From Cytophaga sp. FL35 (GTDB taxonomy: Bacteria; Bacteroidota; Bacteroidia; Flavobacteriales; Flavobacteriaceae): a DNA stretch of 64,000 bases. The stretch covers positions 133,307 to 197,306 of the forward strand of contig NZ_JACSOH010000004.1 of assembly GCF_014349235.1 (NCBI RefSeq), read 5' to 3'. The position numbers and the translations under genes were made by a program. Below are positions 36,875 through 46,191 of the stretch, piece by piece (the stretch's first letter is position 1; each line of letters opens with the position of its first letter). Under the pieces are notes generated by a model. The model worked only from the letters and a program-made list of their open reading frames with translations, did no database searches and was not told the DNA's origin.

Positions 36875-37471
36875 TTATTTCAATTGCTTCAATTTTATTT
36901 TTCGCCATTTCACCTTTATTCCTCCGCCGTCATGGATTTGTAAAGCCACTGACCCTTCTCCCTTACCTATTTTTTCATCGGTAAGCGTAATCATTTGGGT
37001 ACCGTTCAACCAAGATGTAATTTGGTCTCCCTCTACTCGAATTTTCATTTTATTCCACTCGCCCATTTTCAAGGCTTTATCCTTTTCTGCTTCCGGCTTG
37101 ATCAACCATCCTCTACCATAGGACTCATAAACACCACCGGTATCATGGCCTGGAGGTGCAACCTCTACCTGCCAGCCGGTAATTTTGGTCCCTTCGATAG
37201 TAGAACGAATAAATACACCACTATTTCCGTTGGCCTCTTGTTTAAATTCCAATGTCAATTCAAAATCCTTATAATGCTTATCAGTTGCCAAGTAGCCATA
37301 ACCCTTGTCAGGACCGCTTTCACAAATGAGTAAACCATCTTCTACATACCATTTTTCGGTACCATAGATGGTCCAACCATCAAGATTTTTTCCATTGAAC
37401 AATTTTTCTTTTTGGGCATGAGTGAAAGTCACCATACATACCACACACAGGGATACTAATAATCTCTTCAT
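36875..37471 (-). CDS. DUF1080 (3-keto-disaccharide hydrolase family) secreted protein
   Basis: A 198-residue secreted protein: signal peptide (MKRLLVSLCVVCMVTFTHA) and a DUF1080 jelly-roll with KLFNGKNLDGWTIYG, WYVEDGLLICES, FKQEANGNSGVFIRS and QVEVAPPGHDTGGVYES. The family includes 3-keto-glycoside hydrolases and many uncharacterised concanavalin-like proteins. It probably acts in the periplasm on oxidised sugars, but no dehydrogenase partner is next to it, so the assignment is only to the family. The spacing from the cytochrome-like gene (54 bases) suggests the same transcript. Confidence 0.85.
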   Translation of the reverse strand: MKRLLVSLCVVCMVTFTHAQKEKLFNGKNLDGWTIYGTEKWYVEDGLLICESGPDKGYGYLATDKHYKDFELTLEFKQEANGNSGVFIRSTIEGTKITGWQVEVAPPGHDTGGVYESYGRGWLIKPEAEKDKALKMGEWNKMKIRVEGDQITSWLNGTQMITLTDEKIGKGEGSVALQIHDGGGIKVKWRKIKLKQLK

Positions 37472-37525
37472 TTGATTTTTGGTTATAAAATTAGGGTTTG
37501 GGTTTGATTTATTTGATTGGTAAGA

Positions 37526-37966
37526 TCAATTGAACCACGCATTCCATGGGATACGGCTCAGTAACAAAACAAGTCCGAGGCCATAGAAAATGGCAATGCT
37601 TTTAAATTTTTTGTCGCCTTCTACAAATTTTTTGTGTCTAGACCAGCCAATGGTAATGAATACGATGGCTACGATATTGATTACAGGATGTTCCAGTGCC
37701 AACAATCGTGCCTGGGCATTTAAACCTCCCATACCCAAGGTTTTGATAGCATTTAAGCCACTTGGGGAAACAAAGTAAAGAATCAACCCCACCAATAGCT
37801 GAATATGCGAGAGAATCAAGGCAAACAGACTTAGCCTTAAATCCTTTTCCATATTAAAGATTCTTTTTCCCATCCAGCCGCTTAAGGCGTTGAAAACGGC
37901 CAAAATCAATATTAAAAGAACTACATAGGCTAAATAGGAATGAAGCACTTGAACTATTTCGTACAT
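37526..37966 (-). CDS. Cytochrome-b-like four-helix membrane protein
   Basis: A 146-residue protein with four hydrophobic segments (about 9-29, 47-67, 91-110, 125-142). Histidines sit at helix starts or within them: His9 (VLHSYLAY), His54 (ILSHIQLL), His93 (ALEHPVINI) and His111, an arrangement that could ligate one or two b hemes. Homologues in Flavobacteriia are often called cytochrome B, but no experimental function is known to me. It lies upstream of the DUF1080 gene. Confidence 0.7.
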   Translation of the reverse strand: MYEIVQVLHSYLAYVVLLILILAVFNALSGWMGKRIFNMEKDLRLSLFALILSHIQLLVGLILYFVSPSGLNAIKTLGMGGLNAQARLLALEHPVINIVAIVFITIGWSRHKKFVEGDKKFKSIAIFYGLGLVLLLSRIPWNAWFN

Positions 37967-38009
37967 AAGTTGTGATTTTAAGAAGCTAAATGTACGGCTT
38001 TTTGGGCAT

Positions 38010-38036
38010 AAAAAAACCCCGCTAGTAGCGGGGTTT
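38010..38036 (-). terminator. Terminator after the TonB receptor at 38067
   Basis: AAACCCCGC and GCGGGGTTT form a 9-base-pair stem with a 5-base loop; on the minus strand it is followed by a T-rich stretch of seven. It is 31 bases beyond the receptor stop. Confidence 0.8.
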
Positions 38037-38066
38037 CAACTAAAATTTTTAGCTTACTTCTTTTAT

Positions 38067-40865
38067 TTAGAATCTATAACTAAGTGAAAAGTTCCAAGTT
38101 CTTCCAAAACCAAAATACACTCTGTTTCCAGTATTTATGCCTTCATAGTTATTAAGAGGATCGGCATCAGGTGCAACGTTCGTTTCTGATTCAGAAATAT
38201 AAGTTTCATCAAAAACGTTATTGACATTTAACCTCAAGGCCACAGATTTATCCGCTTCTTTACCAACAATCATCTTATACGACACTCCGGCATCAACCAA
38301 GTTATAGGCTGGCAATTCAAGAAGAAATCCATCATTATCAGCTACTCCATCTAGATTGTTATCTTGAAAAGAAAGAACATCAAAATCCGCATACAAATTA
38401 TCAGCCCTAAAGTAACTAGCATCGAATTTTAACCTTTCAACGGGCTCTATTTCTGCTCCGATTCTTGCCGTGAATTGAGCGGCATCACCAACTTTCACGC
38501 CATCCAAAATCAAATCTGCAGTACCAAGCACATTACGTCCATCATCCAATACTGTACCTGTTGGGTTTCCAGTATATTCCCAATTACCTATAGAAACCAT
38601 ACCAGTAAAAGACAATATTGGCGAAGCCTTTGCCATAAAATCCACTTCAAGACCGGTATGTAATTGTTCTATTCCAGCATAGTTCGCCGTTCCTTGAAAC
38701 AAAATATTACCATCAATATCGCTAACCGATATTCCATCACTTTCAAACCTATCCTTCCAGCTAGTTCTATAAAGGTTAACATTTGCGCTAAAAGCTGCTG
38801 AACGAAATCCATAACCTAATTCAACACCAAGAATTTTTTCATTCTCTAAATCAGGATTTATATCGTTTACAAAGTTTAAGAAAACCGCATCAAACAATGG
38901 TTGCTTTAAATAGTACCCTGCGTTACCGAAAATATTATGTTTTTCATTGATGTTATAGTTTAGGCCTGCCTTTATATTACCCCCGGATTGATTTACCCAA
39001 TCAGTCTTTTGTTCTGGATCTGAATCCAAGTAATTGAATGGATCTTCTCTTTGAAAGCCTTGGTTAGAAAATGACCCCTGCATAAAGGCAGAAACTTTAT
39101 CATTTTTATATTCCACTTGACCAAAGGCACCCAACCAACGTACGTAACCTATATTATAGTAATCGATTTTTTCTTCGTCATCAATACTACTGAAAACATT
39201 GAATGCATTACCTGCAGTTGGTGCGTATGTTTCCGTTACGGTTCGGAATGTATTATTGATGTTATCATTATCAACGTAGGCATCAGCCCCAAATAAATCC
39301 ACTAGTCTTCTGTAGTGATATCCTTTATAGCTTCTGGCATCTACTCCTACATCAAAACTCCAATTACTGTTGATATCATTATGAAAATTTAGAATTGTAC
39401 CATACCAGTTATGAGAATTAACAGATGATCTTTGTGAAATACCGTTCTCACTTCCTCTTACAAAATCATTATCATCCTCAAAACCAAAAGAACTATTATT
39501 TCCATTTACAAAGAGACCTTGATTGGCTAATGGACCTCCAAAAGTATATTCTTCTCTTTGTGTTCCAAAATCTGGAATATTTGCACCACTATTCCACCTT
39601 TCTATATCATCCATACGGATAAGACCATCAGCAGTTTTAAAAGTTGAAGAGAATGATTGATTACCATTTATTCTTCCTATTGAACCTATAGAGCCACCAC
39701 GACCAAAAGATGCATAAGCAATTGCAGAAAATTTAGATTTTTCAGAAATAGAATAATCCCAGTTCAAAGAAACAACTGGTTTGTGATAGAAGTTACCCCC
39801 AAACGTATCTTCTTTACCATTTCTATAACCCCAATCACTATTATATTTAATGTTAGGATCTGTACCATTGCTTCCGAATTCCAAATAGTTATTTAAACTT
39901 GGAGCAAAACTTCTTTGGTTGTGCTGTTGCGGGGCACCTGTTACAATAAACTGAAAGTCATGTTTGTCATTAGGCTTATAACCTATTCCTATAAAATAGT
40001 TGAAACCTTCAAATTTAGTTCCATCAACATAACCGTTACCTGCAGTTCTTCCCAACAAAACAGAAGCTGAAAGACCGTTATCCATTAACCCAGTATTATA
40101 AGAAACCGTAGTCTTTAAATAATCTGCATTACCCACAGAACCAGTAACCATACCTCCCTCTTGTTGATCAGCAGTTTTGGTGATTACATTTATAGTACCA
40201 CCAACCGAAGAAATCGCTAATTTAGAAGAGCCAAGACCTCTTTGAACCTGAATAGCAGAAGTCACATCACTTAACCCTGCCCAGTTACTCCAATATACCT
40301 GACCATTTTCCATGTCGTTTACAGGCACACCGTTTATCATTACCGCAGAGTTATTAGTGTCAAAACCACGGATATTGATTCTAGCATCACCAAAACCACC
40401 TCCTTGCTTAGTAACATATATAGAAGGTGTGGACCTTAGTATCTCCGGAAATTCCTGCGAACCTAATTTTTCCTGAATTTCAGCGGCTCTTATGGTTGAC
40501 ACAGCAACAGGCGTTTCCCTGTCCTTAGCTACATCAATAACACCACTCACTACAACACCTTCCAACTCTTGTGCATTAGGCTCAAGTGTAATTTGACCAA
40601 TATTTCCTAAACTTGTAAAAGGGACATTTTTGCTTGCGAACCCTATATAAGATACTACTAAAGTTCCTGCATTACTTGGAACTTCTATGGTAAAATTACC
40701 ATCAAAATCCGTTGAAGTACCAATTGTGGTTCCTTTTACGACAACACTTGCTCCAGGTAAAGGTTCATTTAAATCCCCATCAATGACGGTACCCGTAATA
40801 GTGCCTTGTGAAAATGCTACGGCCGCCATGAAGAAAGCGACCACTGTGAAATAGATTTTTTTCAT
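38067..40865 (-). CDS. TonB-dependent receptor with carboxypeptidase-regulatory-like domain
   Basis: The ATG at 40865 gives MKKIYFTVVAFFMAAVAFSQ, a normal signal peptide, and 932 residues; the longer frame from 40889 adds eight residues that spoil the signal. After the signal come a carboxypeptidase-regulatory domain (GTVIDGDLNEPLPGASVVVKG) and a plug (NIRGFDTNNSAVMINGVPVNDMENGQVYWSNW, given in parts here: MINGVPVNDMENG, WSNWAGLSD, RGLGSSKLAISSVGG). The barrel ends GFGRTWNFSLSYRF. There is no SusD, lipoprotein or enzyme neighbour, so the ligand is unknown. The transcript ends at a clear terminator. Confidence 0.9.
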   Translation of the reverse strand: MKKIYFTVVAFFMAAVAFSQGTITGTVIDGDLNEPLPGASVVVKGTTIGTSTDFDGNFTIEVPSNAGTLVVSYIGFASKNVPFTSLGNIGQITLEPNAQELEGVVVSGVIDVAKDRETPVAVSTIRAAEIQEKLGSQEFPEILRSTPSIYVTKQGGGFGDARINIRGFDTNNSAVMINGVPVNDMENGQVYWSNWAGLSDVTSAIQVQRGLGSSKLAISSVGGTINVITKTADQQEGGMVTGSVGNADYLKTTVSYNTGLMDNGLSASVLLGRTAGNGYVDGTKFEGFNYFIGIGYKPNDKHDFQFIVTGAPQQHNQRSFAPSLNNYLEFGSNGTDPNIKYNSDWGYRNGKEDTFGGNFYHKPVVSLNWDYSISEKSKFSAIAYASFGRGGSIGSIGRINGNQSFSSTFKTADGLIRMDDIERWNSGANIPDFGTQREEYTFGGPLANQGLFVNGNNSSFGFEDDNDFVRGSENGISQRSSVNSHNWYGTILNFHNDINSNWSFDVGVDARSYKGYHYRRLVDLFGADAYVDNDNINNTFRTVTETYAPTAGNAFNVFSSIDDEEKIDYYNIGYVRWLGAFGQVEYKNDKVSAFMQGSFSNQGFQREDPFNYLDSDPEQKTDWVNQSGGNIKAGLNYNINEKHNIFGNAGYYLKQPLFDAVFLNFVNDINPDLENEKILGVELGYGFRSAAFSANVNLYRTSWKDRFESDGISVSDIDGNILFQGTANYAGIEQLHTGLEVDFMAKASPILSFTGMVSIGNWEYTGNPTGTVLDDGRNVLGTADLILDGVKVGDAAQFTARIGAEIEPVERLKFDASYFRADNLYADFDVLSFQDNNLDGVADNDGFLLELPAYNLVDAGVSYKMIVGKEADKSVALRLNVNNVFDETYISESETNVAPDADPLNNYEGINTGNRVYFGFGRTWNFSLSYRF

Positions 40866-41036
40866 TTGTGTGTATTTGTTAGTCTTCAATTTCGCTGCAA
40901 AAGTGCCCTATTTTATAATTTTGAACATTAACACAACGTTAAATTAATTAAGTTGAAATTAACATAAAAAATTTAGTTAACCATTGAAAAGCAGGGATTT
41001 ACAACTAACCCAAACACAAAATACGAATCTAACAAT

Positions 41037-42674
41037 CTAACTCTTAAATTCCTGCAAAAGCCTCAGTGTTGAGCCGTCATGTTTGCCAATTTCAGAGCCA
41101 TTAATATCTTGAAGAATTTTACCGGCCAATTGCTTGCCCAATTCAACGCCCCATTGATCGTAGCTGAAAATATTCCAAATAATACCTTGTACAAATATTT
41201 TGTGTTCATACAAGGCAATGAGACTGCCTAAACTCTTTGGGGTAAGTTGATCGATCAGCAAAGTATTGGTTGGCTTATTGCCTTCAAAAACCTTAAATGG
41301 AATCAATTGCTCCATTTCCTCCTCAGCCATTCCTTTGGCTTTAAGTTCCGTGGTTACCTCTTCAACAGTTTTACCGTTCATGAGTGCCTCTGTTTGTGCA
41401 AAGAAATTGGCCATTAACTTATTATGATGGTCCACATCCCCAAACAAGGACATTTTAAAGCCTATAAAATCTGCAGGAATAAGTTTGGTACCTTGATGTA
41501 TCAATTGAAAAAAGGCGTGCTGGGAATTGGTTCCCGGTTCTCCCCAAATAATGGTTCCGGTTTGGTACCCTACCCTTGAACCGGTACGATCCACACTTTT
41601 GCCATTACTTTCCATTATCCCTTGTTGCAAATAGGCCGAAAATCTACTTAGGTATTGTGAATAAGGGATAATAGCCTCTGTTTCTGCATCGTAAAAATTA
41701 TTGTACCAGACGCTTAACAAGGCCAAGATCACAGGAATGTTTTCTTTAAAATCCGCAGTTTTAAAATGGTCATCCATTTCATTGGCACCTTTCAATAAAG
41801 ATTCAAAATTATCCGGACCAACGGCCAATGCTATGGATAAGCCCACGGCACTCCATAAAGAAAATCGCCCGCCGACCCAATCCCACATAGGGAAGACATT
41901 CTTTTCATCTATACCAAATTCAGCAATTGCCTCTGTATTTGTACTTACGGCAGCAAAATGCTTCGCTATATCTTTTTGGGTAGCATGCTGGAGAAACCAT
42001 TTTTTAATGGTTGTTGCGTTACTCAAAGTTTCTTGAGTTGTAAAAGTTTTGGAAACCACCACAAACAAAGTGGTTTCAGGATCCAGATTTTTTAGTATTT
42101 CGTGTACATGGTCCCCATCTACATTGCTAACAAAATGAGTGGTAAGCTGATTTTTGTAAAATTTTAAAGCTTCGGTAACCATAGCCGGGCCTAGATCAGA
42201 TCCCCCAATACCTATGTTCACCACATCCGTAAAGACCTTGCCAGTATATCCTTTTACATCGCCATTAATTATACCGGATGCAAACTCACGTATATGCTGT
42301 TTTACTTTATAAACCTCTGGTACAACATTGACACCATCCACCAGAATTTTATCAGTGCTTTTCGCCCTCAAGGCAGTATGAAGCACGGCCCTGTCCTCTG
42401 TCTTATTGATATGCGCACCCGAAAATTGTTTGTCGATGGCGTCCGAAAGCTTTATCTCATCTGCCAGTTCCAATAACAACTCCAAAGTTTTATCCGTAAT
42501 CCTGTTTTTAGAAAAATCAACCAAAAAATCATTCCAAGAAAGAGACAGCTTTTCTGCACGCTTATCATCTTTTTCAAACAACTCTTTTAAATGGGTATCT
42601 TTTGTTTCTTGAAAATGCTTGGATAATTCTTGCCATGAAGGCAACGAAGTAGGGTTTATATGATGTAAAGACAT
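41037..42674 (-). CDS. pgi: Glucose-6-phosphate isomerase
   Basis: Pgi interconverts glucose-6-phosphate and fructose-6-phosphate in glycolysis. The 545 residues are the full family length. Key elements are [11 protein letters not shown] (155-165), [15 protein letters not shown] (265-279), the base Glu355 in [10 protein letters not shown], His386 in [17 protein letters not shown] and Lys514 in GKQLAG. It is the last gene of the DUF3108-TDO-M23-pgi run (80-base gap from the M23 gene). Nothing unusual is seen. Confidence 0.97.
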   Translation of the reverse strand: MSLHHINPTSLPSWQELSKHFQETKDTHLKELFEKDDKRAEKLSLSWNDFLVDFSKNRITDKTLELLLELADEIKLSDAIDKQFSGAHINKTEDRAVLHTALRAKSTDKILVDGVNVVPEVYKVKQHIREFASGIINGDVKGYTGKVFTDVVNIGIGGSDLGPAMVTEALKFYKNQLTTHFVSNVDGDHVHEILKNLDPETTLFVVVSKTFTTQETLSNATTIKKWFLQHATQKDIAKHFAAVSTNTEAIAEFGIDEKNVFPMWDWVGGRFSLWSAVGLSIALAVGPDNFESLLKGANEMDDHFKTADFKENIPVILALLSVWYNNFYDAETEAIIPYSQYLSRFSAYLQQGIMESNGKSVDRTGSRVGYQTGTIIWGEPGTNSQHAFFQLIHQGTKLIPADFIGFKMSLFGDVDHHNKLMANFFAQTEALMNGKTVEEVTTELKAKGMAEEEMEQLIPFKVFEGNKPTNTLLIDQLTPKSLGSLIALYEHKIFVQGIIWNIFSYDQWGVELGKQLAGKILQDINGSEIGKHDGSTLRLLQEFKS

Positions 42675-42754
42675 TGAGGATTGTATATTATGTTAGTATC
42701 TCTATCTGGCTAAATTAAGCCATATAGCTACTAATAACAACCTCTACTATGTGA

Positions 42755-44050
42755 TTATTCCGTTAAGGCGGATAGCTCTCCTGCCAAAAGTTCATCTTCT
42801 ACAGGTTGAGGAGGATATGCAATACAGTCTAATTGATCCTTTAAAGGAGCGATATAATTGAAGTACGCCGGTTGTAAAGTCTCCGCAAGAGGTTCGGCCT
42901 TAGGAAGTTCTTCCCTAAGCGGGTCTACCTGTCTTCCATCCTTCCAAAAACGGTAGCAAACGTGTGGCCCACTTGTATTCCCTGTCATGCCAATCCACCC
43001 GATAACATCGCCTTGTCTTACGAAATCGCCACGTTTTACGTTTTGCTTCTTCATATGCAGATATTGGGTACTATAGGTGCCGTTATGTCTAATTTTAACA
43101 TATTTGCCATTACCACCACGCCTAGTAGATTCCGTTACGGTACCATCGGCAGTTGCCAAGATAGGCGTGCCTATAGGAGCTGCATAGTCAGTTCCTTTGT
43201 GAGGCCTAATTTTATTACCGTAATATCTGATTCTTCTTTTTAAGTTATAACGAGAAGATAATCTACCGAACTCTACGGGCATTCGCAAAAAGGTTCTTCG
43301 AAGGTTATTGGCACTCTCATCAAAGTAATCTACAATACTTTTTAAGGAATCATTTTCGTACGCAAAGGCATATACCGGTTTGCCATTATGCTCAAAATAA
43401 GCGGCATCGATACCTTCGGAACCGGCATAGATTGAGTCATTGATGTACTTTTCCTTATAGATAACCTTAAATTTATCTCCTTTTTGAAGCATAGAAAAAT
43501 CAATGGTCCAAGCATACACATTTGCCAAGTTGTGAGTAACCATATAATCGATTCCTTGCTCTAAGAGCGCTTCGGATAAATTGCTGTTGATTACTCCAGA
43601 GACTTCCCGCTCCACAAATTTTACTTGCTTTTTCTCCTTGTAGGCACGAACGGTGTCCCTCAAGTCCACAACCGTATAATTGATAACGTCGTTCTCATAA
43701 ATAAAAACCTGTGCAGTTTCAGAAGTATCACGGGATTTTAATATCATGTACGGTTTTCCCACACGTATTCTACGAACATCAAAAGTATCTTTAAAGTCTT
43801 CCGTTATCCTCGCGATTTTTGGATAATCCACTTTATGTTGAAGCATTAATTCACCAAAACTGTCACCACGTCTTATGGTATCCATTTTAACGGTAAAATC
43901 GTCCAGGTTAAAACCAAAATGCCTTTTGATGGGCTTTACAATGGGCGCAATGGCCAACTCAGTCTTTTGAATTTGTTGCTCCGTTGCGGCTTTTTCTTTA
44001 CAGGAAAAGGTTAGGATAAGTACTAAAAAAAGGCCCCAGTATTTGTGCAT
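42755..44050 (-). CDS. M23-family metallopeptidase lipoprotein with a Cys in the last zinc motif
   Basis: A 431-residue lipoprotein (lipobox LTFSC, Cys17) with an N-terminal LysM/OapA-like part (RRGDSFGELMLQHKVDYPKI) and a C-terminal LytM domain. Zinc and catalytic elements: HxxxD (His284 and Asp288 in RPHKGTDYA), His332 in QYLHMKK and His363 in SGPHVCYRF. In most LytM enzymes the last motif is HxH; here the second histidine is Cys365. The layout matches the MepM/YebA endopeptidases that cut peptidoglycan crosslinks during growth. Cys can bind zinc, so it may still be active. It follows TDO by 9 bases. Confidence 0.88.
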   Translation of the reverse strand: MHKYWGLFLVLILTFSCKEKAATEQQIQKTELAIAPIVKPIKRHFGFNLDDFTVKMDTIRRGDSFGELMLQHKVDYPKIARITEDFKDTFDVRRIRVGKPYMILKSRDTSETAQVFIYENDVINYTVVDLRDTVRAYKEKKQVKFVEREVSGVINSNLSEALLEQGIDYMVTHNLANVYAWTIDFSMLQKGDKFKVIYKEKYINDSIYAGSEGIDAAYFEHNGKPVYAFAYENDSLKSIVDYFDESANNLRRTFLRMPVEFGRLSSRYNLKRRIRYYGNKIRPHKGTDYAAPIGTPILATADGTVTESTRRGGNGKYVKIRHNGTYSTQYLHMKKQNVKRGDFVRQGDVIGWIGMTGNTSGPHVCYRFWKDGRQVDPLREELPKAEPLAETLQPAYFNYIAPLKDQLDCIAYPPQPVEDELLAGELSALTE

Positions 44051-44059
44051 TCTGAATTT

Positions 44060-45022
44060 TTATTTCTTTTCGGGATTAAATATATGGTCTACCCATTGTT
44101 TACCCCAATTATTTAACTCTTGTTTAGAATAAATTTCTGGAAAAAATACAACTTTCTGAAAACTAGGCGGCAAATACTCTTTCCAATTGGTTCCCCCGGT
44201 GGCGTCCACTTGCTCTTTGTCCTTTGCTAAATATCGATGGGCAGAACCCATATGCATCAATGGCCAGTTAACGTTTGCGTTGATATCCATTGTCTTTAAC
44301 GCTTGAACGAGCTCTTTATTATACCTTTTGGTTTCCGGAAGCTGTAAATATTTATGATAGATGGTATTATTGCGTACCTGTTTAGCAATCCTTATTAACC
44401 GAGGGGTATATCTATACTCAAATTGTTTAAGGGTTAGGGTCTTTTCTCCCGTGGCTAAATCGGTCGCACCTCTTTTCCAATAAATCTCCTCGTAAAGCTC
44501 CTCAATTGAATTTAAATCAGAAAATTGATCCCTTTTACTTTGATGAATCAAATTCTCAAGACCCGTGGAATAAATTTCGATCATCCTGAATTGCGCCGAT
44601 TGAAAGCCACTTGCCGGCAACAACGCCATTCTATATTGCAAAAATTGCTCTCGCTCCATTCCTTTGATCATGATCTTGAAGGAGGAAATAAGAGCTTCGT
44701 AATAACTATTGATTCTCCTTACTTTTTCGATAAAGAAGTCCAAGTTTTGCGATTTGTCATCTACCAACTGTTTTTGTTCATGCAGAATAAGCTTAAAATA
44801 AAGCTCGGTTATCTGATGGTACATGATGAATATTTCCTCATCCGGGAAATAAGTTCTTGGCTGTTGAAGGCTCAATAAGGTATCAAGATTGATGTAATCC
44901 CAATAGGTTAGGTATCTTTGATGGAGCAATCCGTCTAAATAAGAGCTAAGGTCTTGGCCAGAGTCCTTATATTTTTCCTCAAGCTTTTGTATCTGTGAAT
45001 CTATCCGCTCCCTTTCTTTCAT
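44060..45022 (-). CDS. kynA: Tryptophan 2,3-dioxygenase
   Basis: This heme enzyme opens the indole ring of tryptophan to N-formylkynurenine in the cytoplasm. The 320-residue chain has His69 in FIMYHQITELYFK, Arg131 and SGFQS (138-142) in the substrate loop, the heme-ligand region around His262 (MGSAHRYL) and the ATGGTNW segment that replaces the GTGGS loop of the Xanthomonas enzyme. It sits 6 bases after DUF3108 and 9 before M23. The later kynurenine-pathway genes are not present in the window. Confidence 0.93.
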   Translation of the reverse strand: MKERERIDSQIQKLEEKYKDSGQDLSSYLDGLLHQRYLTYWDYINLDTLLSLQQPRTYFPDEEIFIMYHQITELYFKLILHEQKQLVDDKSQNLDFFIEKVRRINSYYEALISSFKIMIKGMEREQFLQYRMALLPASGFQSAQFRMIEIYSTGLENLIHQSKRDQFSDLNSIEELYEEIYWKRGATDLATGEKTLTLKQFEYRYTPRLIRIAKQVRNNTIYHKYLQLPETKRYNKELVQALKTMDINANVNWPLMHMGSAHRYLAKDKEQVDATGGTNWKEYLPPSFQKVVFFPEIYSKQELNNWGKQWVDHIFNPEKK

Positions 45023-45028
45023 TAATTG

Positions 45029-45808
45029 CTAGTCCATTATAATCTTGAACTGATGTTTTAGACCATTATACCCGTCCAAATCTGCCTTTATGGAACCTAC
45101 GGCCAAGTCTGCCTGGATTCTAATGGGTATACGGTTCTTGTCCTTGGACACCCACAAAGATAGGCTTTCTTTTTCTTTGAAGACCCTTCCGGACTGTACC
45201 AAGGGCCTAAATTTAAAACATTCTACTTTTCCGAACTTGGTTTTCAAAATTTCAGTACCCAAATATTTTAGCCTGAAATTAAAAACACCATCATCATCAT
45301 ATAGCATTTTAAGCTTGACCGCCTCACCTTTTACCAAATCATCTGGATCGTAGTTATTTCTGAGGTAATAAAAGGCTGAAAGTAAATCCTGAATACTATC
45401 CTGAAGATCAAAATTGTACTTTTTCTTATTTTTTTTATCGTTGAGTACTGCCTTATCCGCAGTATGGTCAAAATTTATTTCAATATCCTTGGTGTACCCA
45501 CCTTCATCAATCTTTCTTATAAAGCGGTATGGTTTGCCGTCTTCCTTACCAAAATAACTTTCGTAGGTATCGTCTACCTTAAAAAAGAGGCTTGCGAGAC
45601 CTGTAGTTTGACCCTTACCCACCACATGATAGACAGGTACCTCTCCTATATTATCAGATTTAAGGTGAAGAGTAGCGTAGCTGGCATTTAAAAAACCATA
45701 GTGCATTCTAAATTTTAACCATTCGCCAGGTTTGAAAGCAGAACTTTCGTATTGCGCCTGAACAAAAAAGCCAAGGGTAAGGAGAAGTATTGTAAAGACC
45801 TTTTTCAT
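45029..45808 (-). CDS. DUF3108 secreted protein
   Basis: The ATG at 45808 (MKKVFTILLLTLGFFVQAQ) gives a signal peptide and 259 residues; the upstream ATG at 45844 would add 12 non-signal residues. The DUF3108 family pattern is seen in FKPGEWLKFRMHYGFLNASYATL, in the central YESYFG and RKIDEGGYTKD, and in the closing SLWVSKDKNRIPIRI. The family is periplasmic and of unknown role. The gene starts a run with TDO and M23 (gaps of 6 and 9 bases). A structured element with a terminator lies directly upstream. Confidence 0.85.
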   Translation of the reverse strand: MKKVFTILLLTLGFFVQAQYESSAFKPGEWLKFRMHYGFLNASYATLHLKSDNIGEVPVYHVVGKGQTTGLASLFFKVDDTYESYFGKEDGKPYRFIRKIDEGGYTKDIEINFDHTADKAVLNDKKNKKKYNFDLQDSIQDLLSAFYYLRNNYDPDDLVKGEAVKLKMLYDDDGVFNFRLKYLGTEILKTKFGKVECFKFRPLVQSGRVFKEKESLSLWVSKDKNRIPIRIQADLAVGSIKADLDGYNGLKHQFKIIMD

Positions 45809-45929
45809 AAGGTTCGTTTTAACTATAAAATTAAAAAATGCCAAATGGATTTTTTCTAGGATTACAATAACTTAAACAAAATTTATTCCAAAGTATTGCT
45901 TTTAACACATTGCAGTGCACCTTCCTATA

Positions 45930-46035
45930 TCAAAAAAAGCCCCAACATTACTGTTAGGGCTTTTCCTAAATAACCAACCAAACTTTAAATTATGAAAAAC
46001 CAATACTTAAAGTTGTAAGGGAACCACCCCTTACA
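45930..46035 (-). ncRNA. Predicted structured RNA (small RNA or attenuating leader) upstream of the DUF3108-TDO operon
   Basis: This minus-strand element holds three stem-loops in a row. The first is GTAAGGG/CCCTTAC, 7 perfect pairs at 46034-46015 with a 6-base loop. The second is AACTTTAA/TTAAAGTT, 8 perfect pairs at 46014-45981 with an 18-base loop. The third is a terminator (45964-45935) followed by a U-run. A perfect TAnnTTTG box (46047-46040) lies about 6 bases before the first stem. No ATG-started ORF is present in this strand and segment. It could be a ~105-nt small RNA or a leader ending before the DUF3108 gene. It is supported by structure only; conservation is untested. Confidence 0.45.
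45935..45964 (-). terminator. Terminator between hppD and the DUF3108 operon
   Basis: AAAAGCCCCAACA pairs with TGTTAGGGCTTTT. The lone C/A mismatch becomes a G-U wobble in the minus-strand RNA, and a run of seven U residues follows on that strand. It is 228 bases after the hppD stop, far for a simple hppD terminator, and forms the third stem of the predicted RNA. Confidence 0.8.
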
Positions 46036-46039
46036 CCAA

Positions 46040-46047
46040 CAAATTTA
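46040..46047 (-). promoter_or_regulatory. Candidate -7 box for the predicted structured RNA
   Basis: The minus strand reads TAAATTTG, a full match to TAnnTTTG, six bases before the first hairpin. No TTG is found at the usual -33 position. Confidence 0.35.
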
Positions 46048-46191
46048 CTGCTTGTTTTAAGATTGGACATCTATTTAACTTACTTTAACTATTACATTAA
46101 CAGTTCTTTTTACTTACAAGCGATTTTTTTAAACACAGTTGATTAGAATCCTCATCAAAATAACCAAGAAAACCGCTGAATTCCCCTAAAC

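Noticed and set aside
45992-46018. A short MKNQYLKL reading frame on the plus strand
   Set aside because: Only eight codons, lying across the second hairpin of the predicted minus-strand RNA; more likely a chance frame or a relic of a gene start.
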